DNA of 6,548 bases from Actinomycetota bacterium (GCA_003155275.1 PMCC01000145.1:5974-12521); one strand, 5' to 3'. Counted from the first letter of the stretch, positions 1 through 5,981 are shown. Made by a program: numbers and translations. The notes: generated by a model from the letters alone, not told the origin.

Positions 1-1199
1 TTACTTTTAAACTTCCCGATAACTCTTTTATCATCAGCAAGTTTTATGATGATTGCGATTAAAGGTACGGAGATAACGCCATTTATGACAGCAACATAAA
101 ATAATGCTGTAATGGGATTTATTTTTATCAAGTCCACCAAGGCTCCTATTAGAGTTGCCCCACCTAAAACCAAATAAAATGGCCATGCGTCTTTTAGCTT
201 TTTACTTAATCCTTCCTTAAAACCAAATGTATCAGAAATAGCATATGTAACACTCCCGGCAAGTACAGGAATTGATTGGAAACCTATCCCAACGATGCCA
301 ATGGTAAATAACAGATAGGCAAAATTTCCTGCCAAAGGTTTTAATGCCTGCGCTGCTTCCTGAGGCGTTCCGATACTGGTAATCCCGCTTTTATTTAAAG
401 TTGCGGCAGTAGTTATTAAAATAAAAGCGGCAATCAAGTTTGAAAAAACCATCCCAACAATAGTATCTTTTCCAAGGATTGTAACTTCTTTTTTTGTTGT
501 GGCAGATTTTTCACCAAATTTTTTAATTTTCCCATTGTCAATTTTATCTTCAACCTCTTGTGATGCCTGCCAAAAGAACAGGTATGGGGATATTGTGGTA
601 CCGATAAAGCCTATCATAGTCATAAAATAAACCGAGCTGAATTCAATATGCGGGACAAATGTATATAAGGCTATGGAGCGCCAGTCCTGTTTTACAATAA
701 AGGCAGTTATTACATAAACCAAAAGGGAAAAGCTCATAAATTTAAGGTAGATAGAATATTTCTTATAGGAAATGAATACTTCCATCAATATGATAATGAT
801 AGTAATTAAAGTCAGCCAAAGAATTGTCGGCAGCCCCAAAATCATTTTAAGGCTGGCAGCCATTATGCCTAAATCGGCAGCTATATTTAAAGTATTTGCA
901 AATATAAGAAGAGTAACTGAAAAATAAAGAAGTTTTTTGGAATAAAATTTTTTAATAACCCCGGCAAGCCCCATTCCTGATGTCATGCCTATTCTTCCGC
1001 ACATTTCCTGAACAGAAAACATCATAGGGATTAAAAAAAGTGACAACCAATTGAGCCTGTATCCGAATTGTGCCCCGGCTATTGAATAAGTTGCTACACC
1101 TGACGGGTCGTCATCGGCAGCACCTGTAATAAATCCCGGCCCTAATTTTTTGAAAATTTTTCTTAAAATCTTGTAAAATTTTGGCGTTTTAATTTTCAT
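1..1199 (-). CDS. Nramp-related divalent metal transporter, C-terminus cut by window edge
   Basis: An Nramp/SLC11-fold secondary transporter, probably moving divalent cations across the cytoplasmic membrane. Read from ATG at 1199, the frame stays open for 399 residues to the window edge; family members are usually about 400-430, so little is missing. The N-terminus carries GPGFITGAADDDPSG (residues 20-34), which aligns with helix 1 of Nramps, where the metal motif is DPGN. Here the Asp (D31) is kept but Asn is replaced by Gly. In helix 6 the usual A-x-x-M-P-H-N is replaced by T-T-I-S-P-Y-L (201-207), so the soft metal-binding Met is a Ser and the following His is a Tyr. These changes are typical of the divergent branch that includes Nramp-related Mg2+ transporters; Mg2+ as substrate is an inference. 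The gene lies 46 bases downstream of the OapA-like gene on the same strand and is probably co-transcribed. Its ribosome binding site is weak (AAAAAGAA). Confidence 0.88.
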   Translation of the reverse strand, partial: MKIKTPKFYKILRKIFKKLGPGFITGAADDDPSGVATYSIAGAQFGYRLNWLSLFLIPMMFSVQEMCGRIGMTSGMGLAGVIKKFYSKKLLYFSVTLLIFANTLNIAADLGIMAASLKMILGLPTILWLTLITIIIILMEVFISYKKYSIYLKFMSFSLLVYVITAFIVKQDWRSIALYTFVPHIEFSSVYFMTMIGFIGTTISPYLFFWQASQEVEDKIDNGKIKKFGEKSATTKKEVTILGKDTIVGMVFSNLIAAFILITTAATLNKSGITSIGTPQEAAQALKPLAGNFAYLLFTIGIVGIGFQSIPVLAGSVTYAISDTFGFKEGLSKKLKDAWPFYLVLGGATLIGALVDLIKINPITALFYVAVINGVISVPLIAIIIKLADDKRVIGKFKS

Positions 1200-1245
1200 T
1201 TCTTTTTAGGATCAATAAAAATCAAATAATTGTCAAATTTTTAAT

Positions 1246-1830
1246 TTAATTTTTCTGATGCTGTTTTTTTCTAAAAATATATGTGACAAAATAGATAAAA
1301 AGTCCAGTCTTGCTAATTATGGTAACTTTGTTTGCCAGCGCAATATTTTTTACGCCTGCTTTCCCCGCAACGGTAATGGCAGCAATACCGCTTGTAATCA
1401 GGATACTTAAAAGTATCTGGCTTACATTTGGTCTTCTGAGTAAAATTATTAAAATTATTGTTGCCCCAATTGAACCGCTAAGTATTCCAGTAACATCACC
1501 GATTACATCCTGGCAGATGTTTGAAACTTTGTCCACATTTTTTACAAGGGTCAGGGCCTGCGATGCTCCTTTGATTTTTTTTGAAGCCATTGCTATGAAA
1601 GGGACTTCAGAGCAGGAGGTAACTGCAACTCCGATAAGGTCAAACAATAAGTGAATAAGAATAATAATAATAAGCAGAATGAAAGCTATTATCAGATTTA
1701 CACTTTTAAGAATTGTTTCAGATATGAAGCTTAAGAGAGCTGCAGAAGCGAATGTTAAAAAGAGAATTATCAAAATCCAGCGAGTAATTTTTCTGTGCTG
1801 TTTATTTGATCTATTATTCGCTTTAATCAA
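1246..1830 (-). CDS. oapA: OapA-like membrane protein (OLE RNA-associated, DUF21/CNNM-like core)
   Basis: A 194-residue integral membrane protein. Helices are visible at about 17-36, 44-66, 116-131 and 138-156, with a further hydrophobic stretch near 168-185 before a basic tail. The segment 64-123 (DLIGVAVTSCSE... then GASQALTLVKNVDKVSNIC, then DVIGDVTGILSGSIGA) matches the DUF21 transmembrane domain of CNNM/CorC-type Mg2+ exporters in pattern: a small-residue stretch ending in SE, a GA...A..L.KN.D.V helix, then the next membrane helix. It lacks the CBS and CorC domains of full exporters. D108-V-I-G-D112 forms the DxxxD motif known in OapA, the membrane partner of OLE RNA. The start is TTG at 1828-1830, chosen because GAGG (1839-1842) lies 8 bases upstream and no nearby ATG exists. 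The long structured region directly upstream is the expected position for OLE RNA. Without that context the protein would be called a DUF21-like hypothetical. Confidence 0.82.
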   Translation of the reverse strand: MIKANNRSNKQHRKITRWILIILFLTFASAALLSFISETILKSVNLIIAFILLIIIILIHLLFDLIGVAVTSCSEVPFIAMASKKIKGASQALTLVKNVDKVSNICQDVIGDVTGILSGSIGATIILIILLRRPNVSQILLSILITSGIAAITVAGKAGVKNIALANKVTIISKTGLFIYFVTYIFRKKQHQKN

Positions 1831-1854
1831 TAGATTTACCTCAAAAACTCTAAA

Positions 1855-2420
1855 GATGGTAATACGGCAAGTAAACTTTGCGGCTTAGGTCCAGTAGGAT
1901 TTCCCAGGCGGACTGATATGTTGCCACATCAGCAGTTACCTTTTTTCTGCCTCTATAATGTCGCCATTTATAGGACTGGATTACCACTTAGTCCACACTG
2001 TAATCCCTGCCGTATTTCTTTGAATAAGAACAGTCTAGGAGCTTTCCTCGGCAGTTTACCAAAACTAGCCTTTTTTGCAAAATAAGTTTCAAACAGTTGA
2101 AAACTTCAGGTTTTTCTGCTGAAAAACCCGGAAATTTTCAATTTGCCCTCCCCATATTCCACGCAAGGCAGGCTACGCTGCAGCTGTAAAAAACACCTGC
2201 AGGTTTGTTTCCATATGCTCATATAAGCTAAATACATATGGATCCTCCACGGAAAAAGGGTCAACGCCCGCATGCCATTGCAGATCGCCCTTAAGCCTTA
2301 ACCTCCAGCACGGCCCCCGACTGGGCGTCGGCAGCCAACGCCAGAGACTTCACCTATATGCCCTTAACGGATTTTTAGCCCCGTCTTTGTTATTGGTATC
2401 ACTGACTAGAATACTGCACC
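1855..2420 (-). ncRNA. ole: Probable OLE RNA (Ornate, Large, Extremophilic), ends approximate
   Basis: About 570 bases with no credible gene on either strand, much richer in G+C than the flanks, ending just ahead of the ribosome binding site of the OapA-like gene. Perfect helices visible in the minus-strand RNA, given as plus coordinates, include 2324-2331 with 2335-2342 (8 pairs, one of them G-U), 2211-2217 with 2235-2241, 2109-2116 with 2121-2128 (8 pairs), 2007-2012 with 2049-2054 enclosing 2037-2040 with 2045-2048, and 1978-1984 with 2000-2006. OLE RNAs are about 600 bases, highly structured, found mainly in anaerobic or extremophilic Firmicutes, and almost always sit directly upstream of oapA; they bind OapA at the membrane. 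Size, position, strand and partner gene all agree. I could not check the sequence against the family covariance model, so the identification rests on context plus structure. A large riboswitch-like leader is the main alternative. Confidence 0.78.
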
Positions 2421-2449
2421 ATCTTTATTTCAAAAAAACAATTTATCAA

Positions 2450-2470
2450 TATTCTGAATATATCAGAATA
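2450..2470 (-). repeat. 8-bp inverted repeat in the 5' leader of the OLE transcript
   Basis: TATTCTGA (2450-2457) and TCAGAATA (2463-2470) are perfect inverted arms around ATATA. It lies between the promoter candidate at 2500-2529 and the structured RNA. It could be an operator, a leader hairpin, or, if transcription starts further downstream, an upstream regulator site. Being AT-rich, chance is also possible. Confidence 0.35.
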
Positions 2471-2499
2471 CTTTTTTAATATAATTGCTACTCCTTTAC

Positions 2500-2529
2500 A
2501 TTATACAATAAAATCTATTTTTTTTCTAA
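2500..2529 (-). promoter_or_regulatory. Candidate sigma-A promoter for OLE RNA, oapA and the transporter
   Basis: On the minus strand a perfect TATAAT (2500-2505) is preceded, 18 bases upstream, by TTAGAA (2524-2529), which matches only three of six positions of the -35 consensus. Transcription would start near 2493 and run into the structured RNA. A second weaker option is TTGATA (2444-2449) with TAAAGA 16 bases downstream (2422-2427). Confidence 0.4.
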
Positions 2530-2597
2530 AAATCTAACCCATGATGTTTTTATCCCTTAAGAGGGGGGGCGGGCCATAAAAGGCCGAAAATCTAACC
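2529..2597. repeat. 11-base direct repeat with small hairpins between AmaP and OLE
   Basis: AAAATCTAACC occurs at 2529-2539 and 2587-2597. Between the copies lie CCCT-TAAG-AGGG (2554-2565), a G-run, and GGCC-ATAAAA-GGCC (2572-2585). I recognise no riboswitch or insertion element here. It may be a small repetitive palindromic element or the 3' end of the amaP transcript. Confidence 0.35.
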
Positions 2598-2628
2598 GGC
2601 GAATCTACAGGCAACCCGCCGATTTTTT
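2597..2628 (+). terminator. Terminator-like hairpin, plus strand, without an obvious client gene
   Basis: CGGCG (2597-2601) pairs with CGCCG (2617-2621) around a 15-base loop, followed on the plus strand by A and six T (2623-2628). The layout is that of an intrinsic terminator for plus-strand transcription, yet no plus-strand gene precedes it. It would stop any transcript antisense to OLE. The stem is short, so confidence is low. Confidence 0.35.
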
Positions 2629-2644
2629 AAAATTTTGATTGCGC

Positions 2645-2671
2645 CTTAATTAAGTTCACATCTTAATTAAG
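2645..2671. repeat. Paired palindromes just downstream of amaP
   Basis: CTTAATTAAG occurs twice (2645-2654 and 2662-2671), 7 bases apart. Each copy is itself a palindrome, so the two are both direct and inverted repeats and can form a 10-bp hairpin in RNA from either strand. It begins 12 bases after the amaP stop. No T-run follows on the minus strand, so it is not a standard terminator; an mRNA 3'-end stabiliser or a DNA binding site is possible. Confidence 0.45.
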
Positions 2672-2683
2672 CTCTTAAATCTT

Positions 2684-3322
2684 TCAATAAATGTTTGAAC
2701 TTTTTTCGGAATCCTTGCCGTTTATGTTTTCAATGGGCGCATTATTGGTTATGGTTTCGACAGGTGCGTTTTCAACTTTTCTGGCTCTGGTCACTCTTTC
2801 AGGAGTAAAACCAGAGGCTGTAAAATTGGTTTTTATTACTTTTAGACCCAGATTTTCAGAAGCAAACCTTGAAGCCTTATCCATTACCTGCTGCATTTTT
2901 TGAGAAACATTTAATCCTTTTGCCAATTTGGCATATATGTTAATAATCACACCATCAGATTTTGATTCAACTTTGACTTTCAAGTCGCTTATATCTTCAA
3001 CTTTTAAAAGTTCTTCGGTTATATGCTGTGCAGCGCTCTTTAAGTCAACCATTGCTTCTCCGGACTTTACGGCAGTCAAGGTTACCGTTTTTGCCTTTCT
3101 CTTATAAAATTCAAAAATTAATAATATTAAAGAGACCAGCAATATAAGAAGTAAAATAAGCGCGGCAAGATACACATTGACATTTGATGTGGAATTAATC
3201 ATCCTGTTTGCTACATCGGACCATTTAAAAAGATTGGCAAAGACATTTACAACTGACACAAGAGAAAGCACGATCAAGCATAGCAGCAACAATACTACAA
3301 CTATTCTATTGAATACATTCAT
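2684..3322 (-). CDS. amaP: AmaP-like membrane protein with Asp23/Gls24-type domain
   Basis: A 212-residue protein with the layout of AmaP, the membrane anchor of the alkaline shock protein Asp23 in Firmicutes. Two N-terminal helices (about 7-30 and 49-71) are joined by a short loop rich in Asn and Ser (40-50). A basic stop-transfer stretch KRK (74-76) follows, and then a cytoplasmic domain of Asp23/Gls24 type (about 80-170), seen in the pattern TVTLTAVKSGEAMVDLKSA, a helix, and the strand VIINIYAKL (125-133). The C-terminal tail is polar and Asn-rich, with two similar units, NAPVETI (185-191) and NAPIENI (194-200). No separate asp23 gene is visible here. ATG at 3322 is supported by AAAGGA about 10 bases upstream. 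It is the last gene of the minus-strand cluster, 153 bases after the small membrane peptide. A role in envelope or alkaline stress is inferred from the family. Confidence 0.82.
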   Translation of the reverse strand: MNVFNRIVVVLLLLCLIVLSLVSVVNVFANLFKWSDVANRMINSTSNVNVYLAALILLLILLVSLILLIFEFYKRKAKTVTLTAVKSGEAMVDLKSAAQHITEELLKVEDISDLKVKVESKSDGVIINIYAKLAKGLNVSQKMQQVMDKASRFASENLGLKVIKTNFTASGFTPERVTRARKVENAPVETITNNAPIENINGKDSEKSSNIY

Positions 3323-3475
3323 TTACTTATTTCCTTTGCTTTTAAAAGTTTATTAATTTGACAATTACAATCTGAACTCAGTTTTTATTAAAGATATTGC
3401 CCTGATTGATGAAAAAATCCTTATATTAAGATATTGGGATATTGGCTTTCTCAGGTTAAGAGCCTAATCAAAACC
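3323..3475. other. Gap between small membrane peptide and amaP
   Basis: AT-rich, with no open frame that has a ribosome site and no convincing terminator. TTGTCA is present on the minus strand near 3359, but no good -10 box follows at the right distance. Whether amaP is transcribed from here or by read-through cannot be decided from sequence. Confidence 0.4.
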
Positions 3476-3634
3476 TTAATACCTTCTCAAGCCTATTATT
3501 AATACCAGGCCGCCTACAACTATTTCCAATATTGCACGCCACAACTGTACATGGGCCCAACCCATCGAAGGGAAGAGGCCTAAAATTCCCACTACAAGCA
3601 AAACAATTGCCGCAAGCATTAATATTACCCTCAT
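3476..3634 (-). CDS. Small two-helix membrane peptide (52 residues), function unknown
   Basis: A short gene encoding a 52-residue hydrophobic protein: MRVILMLAAIVLLVVGILGL forms the first membrane helix, FPSMGWAHVQLWR the turn, and ILEIVVGGLVLIIGL the second helix, ending in RRY. The start ATG at 3632-3634 has a good ribosome binding site, AAAGGA, 7 bases upstream. It begins 27 bases after the lipoprotein stop, so the two are probably co-transcribed. Small two-helix proteins are common beside AmaP/Asp23 genes (DUF2273 proteins, for example), but this one does not show the DUF2273 pattern that I know, so I leave the function open. The regular hydrophobic pattern, ribosome site and tight spacing make it a real gene. 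Confidence 0.75.
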   Translation of the reverse strand: MRVILMLAAIVLLVVGILGLFPSMGWAHVQLWRAILEIVVGGLVLIIGLRRY

Positions 3635-3661
3635 TGATTTTCCTTTCTTATTATGTAATAA

Positions 3662-4258
3662 CTAATTAAACGCCAGGTATCTACTGTCGCCAACAGTGCC
3701 TACTCTGCCAATCTCTTCATCAAAATATGTATATATTTTATCAATTTCTACCCAAAAATCAGTCTCAGCCAGATAAGACTGGCCTTCTATTTCATTAAGT
3801 TCCTTTATGGGAGCATTTTCATTAAACTTCTTAAAGAAAAGTATCCGGTAGGAAACAGCCTCAACAGCCAGGCTATATGCGCCTTCAGCTATGGGGGGAG
3901 GTTCTATATTTTCCAAGCTAGCTTTAAACTCTGTATATTTTTGTTCTAATATCTCAGATTTTTTAATCTTTTCTTCAAAGACAGCGCTGCTGTTGAAATC
4001 TTCAAGCATAGATGAGGTATTGTTTATATGATCCAGCCATACAGGAAATAATTCATCACTAAAAGATTTATATTCTTGCAGCTCATTCTTAAACTCTATA
4101 AATGTAGGCTGTTTCTCTATGTCCGAGCTTTTTTCCTGAAGGATTTGCTGGTTAAAATCTGGTACTTCAGTTGCGTTGTAATCTTTTTGGGCGCAGCCCA
4201 TAAGAATAAACGAGACGCAAACTAATAATAAAATCAGTATAATTATTATTAGTCTCAT
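3662..4258 (-). CDS. Predicted lipoprotein, function unknown
   Basis: A 198-residue exported protein. Residues 1-20 are a hydrophobic signal sequence with an Arg near the start, followed by a lipobox L-M-G-C with the lipidated cysteine at C22. The mature part is acidic and mostly helical by pattern, with many Glu, Lys, Phe and Leu (about 40-165), and contains a short Pro-rich turn, EPPPIAEGAYSLAVEA (119-134), between helices. I recognise no catalytic motif. The layout resembles small extracytoplasmic helical lipoproteins of Gram-positive bacteria. The ATG at 4258 is preceded by AAGGGAG a few bases upstream. The gene follows the receiver-domain gene by 50 bases and precedes the small membrane peptide by 27, suggesting one transcription unit concerned with the cell envelope. 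Confidence 0.75.
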   Translation of the reverse strand: MRLIIIILILLLVCVSFILMGCAQKDYNATEVPDFNQQILQEKSSDIEKQPTFIEFKNELQEYKSFSDELFPVWLDHINNTSSMLEDFNSSAVFEEKIKKSEILEQKYTEFKASLENIEPPPIAEGAYSLAVEAVSYRILFFKKFNENAPIKELNEIEGQSYLAETDFWVEIDKIYTYFDEEIGRVGTVGDSRYLAFN

Positions 4259-4308
4259 ATTCTCCCTTTGTATAACTCTTAATTTTTTTAAAAAATTTTT
4301 TGCTCATA

Positions 4309-4713
4309 TTATTGCAAACCTCTATCCAGAAATTTTTTTTGTTCTTTATGCAGAAATTTAACCATAGAAATATAAAAATCCTCTGCAGAATCTCCCTTTA
4401 AGATAAAATTATCCATACCTATTTCCAAACATTTTTTTTCCAGGTTAACATCTGTGCTTAATATTAATGTTGACATAAGAGGATATAATTCCCGCAAAAT
4501 AACCACTTTATCACTTGTTTTATGGTCGACAAAACCGCCATTTATAATCAATACATCCGGTCTTTCCTTTTTTAATTTTTTATATAAATTTTCAACTTTA
4601 TCTACATTCTGGATCAGGCCTATGTTTTTAACATCAGTATTTTTTATATGGGTAAGTAACAGCATAAGAGCTGAAATCAAATCTTTACTTTTTTCTGCTA
4701 ACAAGATTTTCAT
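4309..4713 (-). CDS. Stand-alone degenerate receiver (REC) domain protein
   Basis: A 134-residue protein with the alternating strand/helix pattern of a response-regulator receiver domain, closest in style to NarL/FixJ regulators: KILLAEKS (strand 1), RPDVLIINGG (strand 3, 51-60), STLILSTD (strand 4, 81-88) and GMDNFILKGDS (99-109). K106 is the conserved receiver lysine and S86 the conserved Ser/Thr. The phosphoacceptor Asp is replaced by Asn (N58), and the acidic pair at the end of strand 1 is reduced to E7 followed by K8. Normal phosphorylation is therefore unlikely, and it may act as a pseudo-receiver. No DNA-binding domain follows; the protein ends after the last helix and a short basic tail. 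ATG at 4711-4713 lacks a clear ribosome binding site. It is the first gene of the minus-strand cluster ending in amaP. Confidence 0.75.
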   Translation of the reverse strand: MKILLAEKSKDLISALMLLLTHIKNTDVKNIGLIQNVDKVENLYKKLKKERPDVLIINGGFVDHKTSDKVVILRELYPLMSTLILSTDVNLEKKCLEIGMDNFILKGDSAEDFYISMVKFLHKEQKKFLDRGLQ

Positions 4714-4725
4714 TTTTTTATTTAG

Positions 4726-4818
4726 TATAATGGTATAGCAAAATATTGGTAACGGTGAGGTTTACAGTATTTATTATGTAAAACTGCTAGTTTTAACCTG
4801 GTAATTTTACCAGTTTTT
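4726..4818 (+). ncRNA. Candidate short transcript with three hairpins (speculative)
   Basis: On the plus strand TATAAT (4726-4731) is followed by three potential hairpins within 85 bases: GTTTACA (4760-4766) with TGTAAA(A)C (4777-4784); or, overlapping it, TAAAACT-GCT-AGTTTTA (4779-4795); then CTGGTA-ATTT-TACCAG (4798-4813) with a T-tail. A promoter-to-terminator unit of about 80 bases would fit a small RNA. There is no convincing -35 box, so this remains a guess. Confidence 0.22.
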
Positions 4819-4985
4819 GTTTTATAGCAAGATAAACAGCTTCAGTTCTTTTTGAAACACCCGATACCTAGCCTTAAGTACCGGTCCATCAGAAAAGGAT
4901 TATGGCAAATGGAGCAAAAACTGCATATAGAAGAGGCCGGATCCAGGCATTTAAAAAATATTTATTGGGTTTTGTCCATTATTAA
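4793..4985. pseudogene. Possible decayed coding remnant between two genes
   Basis: This patch is richer in G+C than the AT-rich bases around it. On the minus strand, 4793-4867 reads VSGVSKRTEAVYLAIKQKL then VKLPG and stop, which loosely resembles the recognition-helix region of LuxR-type HTH domains (S..T....... I..KL). The upstream frame is broken by stops (TAG at 4868-4870) and continues only with a frame change. On the plus strand, short open frames of 27 codons (ATG 4902) and 35 codons (ATG 4909) overlap it. A frameshifted fragment of a regulator gene is one reading; chance is another. It is not the missing DNA-binding domain of the neighbouring receiver protein, because it lies upstream rather than downstream of that gene. 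Confidence 0.25.
4798..4818 (+). terminator. Intrinsic terminator-like hairpin
   Basis: CTGGTA (4798-4803), loop ATTT, TACCAG (4808-4813), then five T, a G and four T. This is a 6-bp stem with a T-tail on the plus strand. No protein gene precedes it on that strand, so it either ends a short RNA or insulates the downstream plus-strand gene from read-through. Confidence 0.5.
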
Positions 4986-5000
4986 ACCCAGGAGTATAAT
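4972..5000 (+). promoter_or_regulatory. Sigma-A-type promoter for the YihY/BrkB-family gene
   Basis: TTGTCC (4972-4977) and a perfect TATAAT (4995-5000) are separated by exactly 17 bases. The expected start near 5007 leaves an AT-rich leader of about 140 bases before the ATG at 5148. I see no riboswitch or strong hairpin in that leader. Confidence 0.65.
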
Positions 5001-5147
5001 ATTAAAAATTCTTTAAATAATTTGTTCTTGCTGATAATTAGCTAAAATTTAAAATTTCAAAAAAATTCATGCTTAAAACCAAAATTTTTTATTAAATAAT
5101 GAATTATTCACCAGAACTAATTAGAATTCTTATTATCCAGGAACCGT

Positions 5148-5981
5148 ATGAAAACAAAAATATTTTTAAAAAAAATATTCACATATTTAATGAGGCTATA
5201 TAAAAAATATATTGAAGATGGCTGCCAGGTTTTTGCTTCTTCCATAGCTTTTTACTCAATATTATCTATATTTCCTGCGCTGCTGATACTGATCTCCGTA
5301 TCGGGGGTGGTAATTAACAAATTCTCGTTTCAATCTGATATATTGGTATTTGTCCAAGAGAGAATACCAATAATATATGATTTTGTGGACAATAATATAG
5401 CAGACATAGTAAAGAACCGGACCAATATAGGAATAATAGGATTATTTATTCTGTTTGTTACATCTGCATATGTATTTGATTCTATACAACTTGCTTTAAA
5501 CAAAATATTTAAGACTGAGACAAACCGTAAGTTCTGGAAACAAAAAATTTATGGTTTTTTAATAATGTTTTTAATCTTTTTTATTATAGTTATAACTTTT
5601 GGCCTTTCAACGGGTCTCTTTTATCTGTCTAACACTTTGGCCGGCACATTTAATATTGAGAAATCCATATCAGCTGAGATATTAAAACTATTATCCGTGG
5701 CTATTGGGATTATCTTTAATTTTTTAATTTTTACCCTCATTTATTATTTGGGTATAAATAAAAAAATTAATTTCAGGCAGATATACAGGGGAGCGCTTAC
5801 GGTTGCCGTGGGCCTTGAAATTGCAAAGCATATATTCGTCTACTATCTTGCCCGGTTTGCCAGTTACCAGTCGACCTATGGTTCTGTTGGTTCAGCAATA
5901 GCTTTCCTCACCTGGGTGTATATATCAAGTATGATATTGCTTTTAGGAGCCGAGATAAACTCTATAAGATTTAAAGTCTGA
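5148..5981 (+). CDS. YihY/BrkB-family inner membrane protein (UPF0761)
   Basis: A 277-residue integral membrane protein of the YihY/BrkB family, once misnamed ribonuclease BN; family proteins are about 280-300 residues, so it is complete. Family marks are the N-terminal stretch with SSIAFYSILSIFPALLIL (31-48), the charged loop NKIFKTE...RKFWKQK (118-133), and the C-terminal RGALTVAVGLEIAK (214-227), followed by YGSVGSAIAFLTWVYISSM (244-262) and LGAEINS at the end. About six membrane helices are seen (28-55, 94-118, 134-163, 177-203, 213-236, 245-268). The biochemical role is not established; transport or envelope functions have been proposed. ATG at 5148 has AGGA 5 bases upstream. The gene is a single-gene unit, with its own promoter candidate at 4972-5000 and a hairpin terminator at 6011-6055. 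Confidence 0.9.
   Translation: MKTKIFLKKIFTYLMRLYKKYIEDGCQVFASSIAFYSILSIFPALLILISVSGVVINKFSFQSDILVFVQERIPIIYDFVDNNIADIVKNRTNIGIIGLFILFVTSAYVFDSIQLALNKIFKTETNRKFWKQKIYGFLIMFLIFFIIVITFGLSTGLFYLSNTLAGTFNIEKSISAEILKLLSVAIGIIFNFLIFTLIYYLGINKKINFRQIYRGALTVAVGLEIAKHIFVYYLARFASYQSTYGSVGSAIAFLTWVYISSMILLLGAEINSIRFKV

Noticed and set aside
1310..1654. A 114-codon open frame on the plus strand
   Set aside because: It lies entirely opposite the OapA-like gene, has no ribosome binding site, and its protein shows no domain; it is a mirror of the membrane-helix codons on the other strand.
1980..2060. RNase P RNA core (GAGGAAAG-like sequence on the minus strand)
   Set aside because: Only one short block matches; the other universal RNase P elements are not found at the expected positions, and the location before oapA favours OLE.
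2220..2400. M-box (ykoK) Mg2+ riboswitch upstream of the OapA-like and transporter genes
   Set aside because: AGGTGAAGTCTCT and nearby GC-rich blocks resemble parts of the M-box, but the conserved order of core elements is not present, and the region is far longer than an M-box; OLE explains length and context better.
2691..2903. A 70-codon plus-strand open frame
   Set aside because: Antisense to the AmaP Asp23-type domain, with no ribosome site.
4454..4738. A 94-codon plus-strand open frame
   Set aside because: Antisense to the receiver-domain gene, which has clear family motifs; no ribosome site and no recognisable content.
4909..5016. A 35-codon plus-strand ORF with AAGGA upstream (and a 27-codon one at 4902-4985)
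   Set aside because: Both overlap the promoter at 4972-5000 and have no recognisable sequence; a ribosome-site match alone is weak in an AT-rich region. Kept only as part of the possible remnant.
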